A stretch of DNA of 64,000 nt from contig NZ_BMIR01000001.1 in the NCBI RefSeq assembly GCF_014642655.1, positions 173,518 through 237,517 of the forward strand, written 5' to 3'. The stretch comes from Pullulanibacillus camelliae. GTDB taxonomy: Bacteria > Bacillota > Bacilli > Bacillales > Sporolactobacillaceae. Within the stretch, counting starts at the first letter, position 1. Every line of letters starts with the position of its first letter. The notes beneath the pieces were generated by a model. The model was not told the origin of the DNA, made no database searches, and saw only the letters and a program-made list of their open reading frames with translations. Made by a program: the position numbers and the translations under genes. Shown here one piece after another: positions 60,334 through 64,000 of the stretch.

Positions 60334-61299
60334 TTATGATTTTCCTTTCACTTTTTCGTCTTGACCAGCTTTTTTAATGAGCCACCCGATGCCGATGCTT
60401 AACAAGAAGACAAAGATGCCGAATAAAATTCCAGCGGACGATGCATAGCCCATTCGCGGAATGCCATCACTGGCAAAGGCATAGTTATAAATAAAGAGAT
60501 CGATAGTTTCAGTAGAAAAGTAAGGTCCGCCATCAGTTAATGTTTTAACCAAATCAAAAACGTGCAAACCATTCACAACAGTCAAAAGTAAAATAACAGC
60601 TGAAATGGGCTTTAAAATGGGTAAAGTAATGTACCAAAGGGTACTAAAAAAGTTGGCTCCATCAATCTTTGCAGCCTCATAAATGTCGGCTGAGATAGAT
60701 TGAAGGCCGGCTAACCAATAAATCATCACAATCCCAAAAAATTTCCAAGATCCAACGATAATCATAACTGTCATCGCTAATGTCGGATTATCTAACCAAT
60801 GAATCGGATGTTTTATAATGTGAAAGGTTTGTAAGAGATTATTAACTAAAGCATCTTTGTTCCCAAAAATATTTGCCATAACAATACCGATGATCGCTGT
60901 CGATGTGACAACCGGTAAGAAATAGAGTGTGCGATAAAAGGTTTTCCCCTTTATTTTTGACTCATTAAATAGGATAGCCATGATTAAAGCAAGTGGCATA
61001 ACGATCACCGTTTGCCCAACCATGTATTCGAGGGAATGCAAAAAGTCATGCCAAAACTTCGTATCATGAAAAAGCTCCTTATAATTCTCCCATTTGATGA
61101 AATTCTCTAATGGTCCAATTCCACTCCATTGATAGAATGAGTAAACATAGCTCATCACAATGGGAAAAATGGTCAGCCCAACAAAGAGAATAAATTGTGG
61201 TGTGATAAATAAATAGGCCCAATAATATCTGCGGTGCCTTCTTTTTGATGTATTTAATTTAACGCGAGGTTTTTGATTCGATAATAATGGCTCTGACAT
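60334..61299 (-). CDS. Carbohydrate ABC transporter permease (MalF type)
   Basis: A 321-residue membrane permease with six segments after a basic N terminus. The EAA loop is EAAKIDGANFFSTLWYITLP (near residue 210). Partner of the MalG-type permease. AGGGGGAGC precedes ATG 61299. No cognate ATPase gene nearby, as is common for Bacillales, where MsmX energises several such importers. Confidence 0.93.
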   Translation of the reverse strand: MSEPLLSNQKPRVKLNTSKRRHRRYYWAYLFITPQFILFVGLTIFPIVMSYVYSFYQWSGIGPLENFIKWENYKELFHDTKFWHDFLHSLEYMVGQTVIVMPLALIMAILFNESKIKGKTFYRTLYFLPVVTSTAIIGIVMANIFGNKDALVNNLLQTFHIIKHPIHWLDNPTLAMTVMIIVGSWKFFGIVMIYWLAGLQSISADIYEAAKIDGANFFSTLWYITLPILKPISAVILLLTVVNGLHVFDLVKTLTDGGPYFSTETIDLFIYNYAFASDGIPRMGYASSAGILFGIFVFLLSIGIGWLIKKAGQDEKVKGKS

Positions 61300-61385
61300 C
61301 CATCAGCTCCCCCTTTAGAATCAAACTAAGATATAGAGAAGAGACGATTAACGTCTCTCCGCCTGATATTTAACTCATTGCAATA

Positions 61386-62840
61386 CTAATTCCCCTTATA
61401 TGGTTTAAAAGGTGTCCAATCAGAAAATTTAAAATTTGAAGCTGAAACCTTGCCATTAGAACTCTTAATCGCATCTGTCAATGCCTTATTAAATTTAGCC
61501 GTTCTATCTTTAAGCGTTTCCTTAATATTACTTATCTGTCCTGACAAATACCCCTGCAATATGTTCCCTAAATCGTCTTGAGGCTGTTTGCCTTGGGCAT
61601 TATTTACTACATCAATCGCTTTTACATTACTTTCATATGGATTAGGAGCCAATATCTTTATTTTGTCTTGAATGTCCACGACTTGTTGAAATTGTGGATA
61701 GGGCTGTTTGATGCCTTCCATAGCACTTTGTATTGGTGGCTCCTCGACGCCATCCGTTGCTAAATTTTTGTAAAAATGATCGATAATATAGTTTAAAAAT
61801 GTTTTTACCTCTTTATAATGCTTTGTATTTTTTGAAACGAGCAATCCTGCAGGTGACTCCCCTTGAAATCCCTCATAAGAGGGCTTGCCATCCTTTGTTG
61901 GCAATGGGGCTGCACCCCAATCTTTAAATCCATCATTATTAAAGATGCCAGCGGCCATCGTTCCATCCCAAGTAAATGCGGCCTTGCCATTTTCAAATAA
62001 TCCTTTTGACTGCATATCATCGCTTTGCATACTGTTGGGGTGTAATACATTGTTGTCTTTTAGCTTTTTAAAATACTGCATGGTTTGAATGATGCCAGGT
62101 GTATCGAAATCATATTTACCCGTTTTATAATTGATGCCTGTTACTCCACCTGAGTTCCAAAATACCTCTGGAGAGATCGCTGTCGCCATGGACATAATTT
62201 CACCATTTGTCTCATATGATGCAGAGGATTTACCAGCAACGATAAGTCCATAGATTTTCCCTTGAGACTTTTCATAAATGGTCTTACCTGCATTCAGAAA
62301 TTCATCCCATGTTTTCGGAATGGATTTAATCCCATATTGATTTAAAATCTTTTTATTATAAAACATCATGTTCGTGTAATGATATCCAGACATAAGGGGG
62401 AGCTGATAAACCTTACCATTAAGCGTTGTAAACCCCTCCGACCAGGTTCCATCAACAAATTGAGTCTTTTTCTGATCCGTTATGACATCATCAATATCAT
62501 GAATGACGTCAAGACCCGTCAACTGTGGTAAGGAAAGTGACGGATTAAAGCCAAATATATCAGGAAGCTGATTGCCTTGAATGGCTGCCTGTAGTTGTGC
62601 CACATATTGATCCGCCGGAACATTGGTTAACTTTACATGAATCTTCGGGTTCTCCTTCTCAAAATCAGCAATCGTCGTTTTAAACACATCATTAAGCTCT
62701 GGCCAGCGGTTCCATAAAGTTATCGTAGCTTTCCCGCCGGCAGATGATTGACTACTAGAATCTGCTGAACTGCTACACCCCGCCAAGACAAGGGAGAATA
62801 ACAGGATCATGCCCATGGCCAAACTAAATAGTTTCCGCAA
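61386..62840 (-). CDS. Carbohydrate ABC transporter substrate-binding lipoprotein
   Basis: A 484-residue extracellular binding protein of family 1 (SBP_bac_1). Signal peptide RKLFSLAMGMILLFSLVLAGC with a lipobox, Ser-rich linker, then ITLWNRWPELNDVFKTTIAD and DFEKENPKIHVKL, the usual family opening. Start TTG 62840 is well placed after GGAGGGGTATT; another TTG at 62855 lies in front of the ribosome binding site. It presents a carbohydrate to the permeases downstream. Confidence 0.92.
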   Translation of the reverse strand: MRKLFSLAMGMILLFSLVLAGCSSSADSSSQSSAGGKATITLWNRWPELNDVFKTTIADFEKENPKIHVKLTNVPADQYVAQLQAAIQGNQLPDIFGFNPSLSLPQLTGLDVIHDIDDVITDQKKTQFVDGTWSEGFTTLNGKVYQLPLMSGYHYTNMMFYNKKILNQYGIKSIPKTWDEFLNAGKTIYEKSQGKIYGLIVAGKSSASYETNGEIMSMATAISPEVFWNSGGVTGINYKTGKYDFDTPGIIQTMQYFKKLKDNNVLHPNSMQSDDMQSKGLFENGKAAFTWDGTMAAGIFNNDGFKDWGAAPLPTKDGKPSYEGFQGESPAGLLVSKNTKHYKEVKTFLNYIIDHFYKNLATDGVEEPPIQSAMEGIKQPYPQFQQVVDIQDKIKILAPNPYESNVKAIDVVNNAQGKQPQDDLGNILQGYLSGQISNIKETLKDRTAKFNKALTDAIKSSNGKVSASNFKFSDWTPFKPYKGN

Positions 62841-62890
62841 AATACCCCTCCTCAAATACTGTTTCTTTAAGTGACTAAAAAGCAGGTAAT

Positions 62891-64000
62891 TTAGAGTCCA
62901 CGTAAATTCGGATGATGTGGAACAACGTCACATGTTTCCTGATAAAATGTCAGAACCCTTTCTTGCATTTCTGATAAAATCGCATGCATCTGTGGATCAT
63001 GAATACGATTGTCCAGTTCATGAGGATCAGCTTCTAAATCATATAATTCATCTTCCTCATACAACCGCCTGACATATTTATAGCGTTTAGTCCTGCACAT
63101 CACTGCTTTTGTATGTTCTGGTCCATCCTCTATTTGTAAACTTAATCTTGGCCAATAAAGACCTGTTTCTTGGCTCGAAAGCGATTCTAATTCCTTGCAA
63201 TGATCTTCTTCAGCAAGTCGCCCACCCTCACAAAAAACACTGTCTCGCTGCGCCTTTACTTCTCCTGAAATGAGGGGCAGCAACGAACGTCCAAAATGGG
63301 TATGGCTTGGCGTTATACCAGCTAAATTTTCAACCGTTGCGGAGACATCAATGAGTTCCACTAAAGCCTCATTGACCCCTGGATTAATTTCAATTCCCAG
63401 AGGTGGCTTAACGATTAAAGGAACATGGGTCAGACAATCTTCGAATGTATTTTGAGTTTTCTCTACTAATCCATAGTCTCCAGTAAAATCTCCATGATCT
63501 GAAAAGAAAAATACAGCTGTTTCATCATAAATCCCTGCATCCTTCAAGGCTTCCATCACCATGCCAAATTGGTGATCCACCCGTGCGCACATCCCATAAT
63601 AGGTAGCTCTTAATTCATCCCAACGCTCTTCCGTCCACGTTTTCATATTCTGCCTTTCATAGATCCCTTTCAGTAGGCTAGCCTTTCCCTCCCATTGTTC
63701 AGGGCTCTTGATACGCTCAGGAAGCTTGCCACGATCGATTTGGCTAAACCAAGGTTCTTCTACTCCATATGGTGGATGGGGATAAAGCAAGGGAAGATAG
63801 AGACAGAACGGTTGATCATCTGGTCGATTTTTTATTTGTTCAATGGCCCCCAACACATTTGCCCAGTCTGAATCGTAATAAAACTCAGCATCGTTTAGTT
63901 TAGCTATCCTTCCAACATAAAAGGAATAATACGTATCACTTCCCGGCTCACCTCGCCATTCATCATTTCCTCCCCAGTATGGCAAGGGCTTCTCTTTCGG
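62891..64000 (-). CDS. Sulfatase (5' end outside window)
   Basis: C-terminal 369 residues of a type I sulfatase; the frame is open to base 64000, so the start and the Cys/Ser-x-Pro-x-Arg formylglycine motif are not visible. The metal-binding FFFSDHGDFTGDYGLVEK stretch, the TFEDCLTHVPLIVKPP segment and the late CRTKRYKYVRRLYEEDELYD, LEADPHELDNR ending fit arylsulfatase/N-sulfatase members that act on sulfated sugars. First gene of the importer operon, suggesting use of sulfated glycans. A sulfatase-maturation gene is not seen here. Confidence 0.92.
   Translation of the reverse strand, partial: PKEKPLPYWGGNDEWRGEPGSDTYYSFYVGRIAKLNDAEFYYDSDWANVLGAIEQIKNRPDDQPFCLYLPLLYPHPPYGVEEPWFSQIDRGKLPERIKSPEQWEGKASLLKGIYERQNMKTWTEERWDELRATYYGMCARVDHQFGMVMEALKDAGIYDETAVFFFSDHGDFTGDYGLVEKTQNTFEDCLTHVPLIVKPPLGIEINPGVNEALVELIDVSATVENLAGITPSHTHFGRSLLPLISGEVKAQRDSVFCEGGRLAEEDHCKELESLSSQETGLYWPRLSLQIEDGPEHTKAVMCRTKRYKYVRRLYEEDELYDLEADPHELDNRIHDPQMHAILSEMQERVLTFYQETCDVVPHHPNLRGL

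Noticed and set aside
1-64000. CRISPR arrays, tRNA or rRNA genes, prophage or transposase genes
   Set aside because: No regularly spaced short repeats, cloverleaf-type genes, rRNA segments, integrase or transposase frames were seen; repeats A and B are dispersed singly and carry no gene.

Overview
The window looks like chromosomal DNA of a low-GC, Gram-positive, spore-former-type bacterium of the order Bacillales. Evidence: strong AAGGAGG-type ribosome binding sites, lipobox substrate-binding proteins, cre-like catabolite sites, a Bacillus-type LexA-like box, and Bacillus-style families (GntR/UTRA, NhaC, YdcF, PRD regulators). The genus cannot be fixed from the sequence. I saw no rRNA, tRNA, prophage, intact insertion sequence or CRISPR array. 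Nearly every gene belongs to uptake and breakdown of sugars, sugar acids, polyols and peptides, so this is a catabolic region of a saprophyte.

Layout. 1-11 kb: end of a sodium:solute symporter, a Na/Pi cotransporter with PhoU, two Gfo/Idh/MocA oxidoreductases, YdcF, an amidase/amino-acid permease pair, a small gene and an XRE regulator sharing a promoter region with a LexA-like box, and a HAD phosphatase. 11.7-17.8 kb (+): a six-gene sugar-acid operon (deacetylase-type amidohydrolase, DgaE-type PLP lyase, KDPG aldolase, PfkB kinase, GntR, GntP permease). It reads as a PTS-independent route from (N-acyl) glucosaminate-like acids to pyruvate and glyceraldehyde-3-phosphate. 18.1-30.6 kb (-): a 12-gene, tightly overlapping peptide operon (threonine-synthase-like PLP enzyme, YheO-type regulator, RidA, five-part oligopeptide ABC importer, SDR, polysaccharide deacetylase, S9 and M20 peptidases). 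31-42 kb: a degenerate creatininase and an orphan PRD/EIIB/EIIA regulator, cysK, an FCD regulator facing a frameshifted Cys/Met PLP gene plus NhaC, then a DoxX/MarR/FMN-reductase stress operon.

42.2-53.3 kb (-): an 11-gene sugar operon or operon pair. It has a ribose-type ABC importer behind a cre-overlapped promoter, two alcohol dehydrogenases and a NagB-type isomerase. After an 18-bp palindrome come a 2-hydroxyacid dehydrogenase, a phosphotriesterase-family lactonase candidate, a shikimate-dehydrogenase-like protein, a cupin phosphoglucose isomerase and a KDPG aldolase. 53.8-59.2 kb: a HAD phosphatase, SDR dehydrogenase, FGGY kinase and GntR regulator, with a divergent D-psicose/tagatose 3-epimerase, forming a polyol/ketose route. 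59.5-64 kb (-): a sulfatase (cut by the window edge) with a sugar ABC importer.

The most unusual structure outside the genes is two families of short interspersed repeats (A: four copies; B: three copies). Most copies abut the U-tract side of rho-independent terminators of minus-strand genes, all in the same orientation. Family A has self-complementary arms that would fold as RNA. Other oddities are consensus Shine-Dalgarno sequences followed by ATA or ACG instead of ATG, a G7 frameshift, a relic resembling a holin-like toxin gene, and a 10-bp motif shared by the operator of the 46-kb operon and the GntR/epimerase intergenic region.
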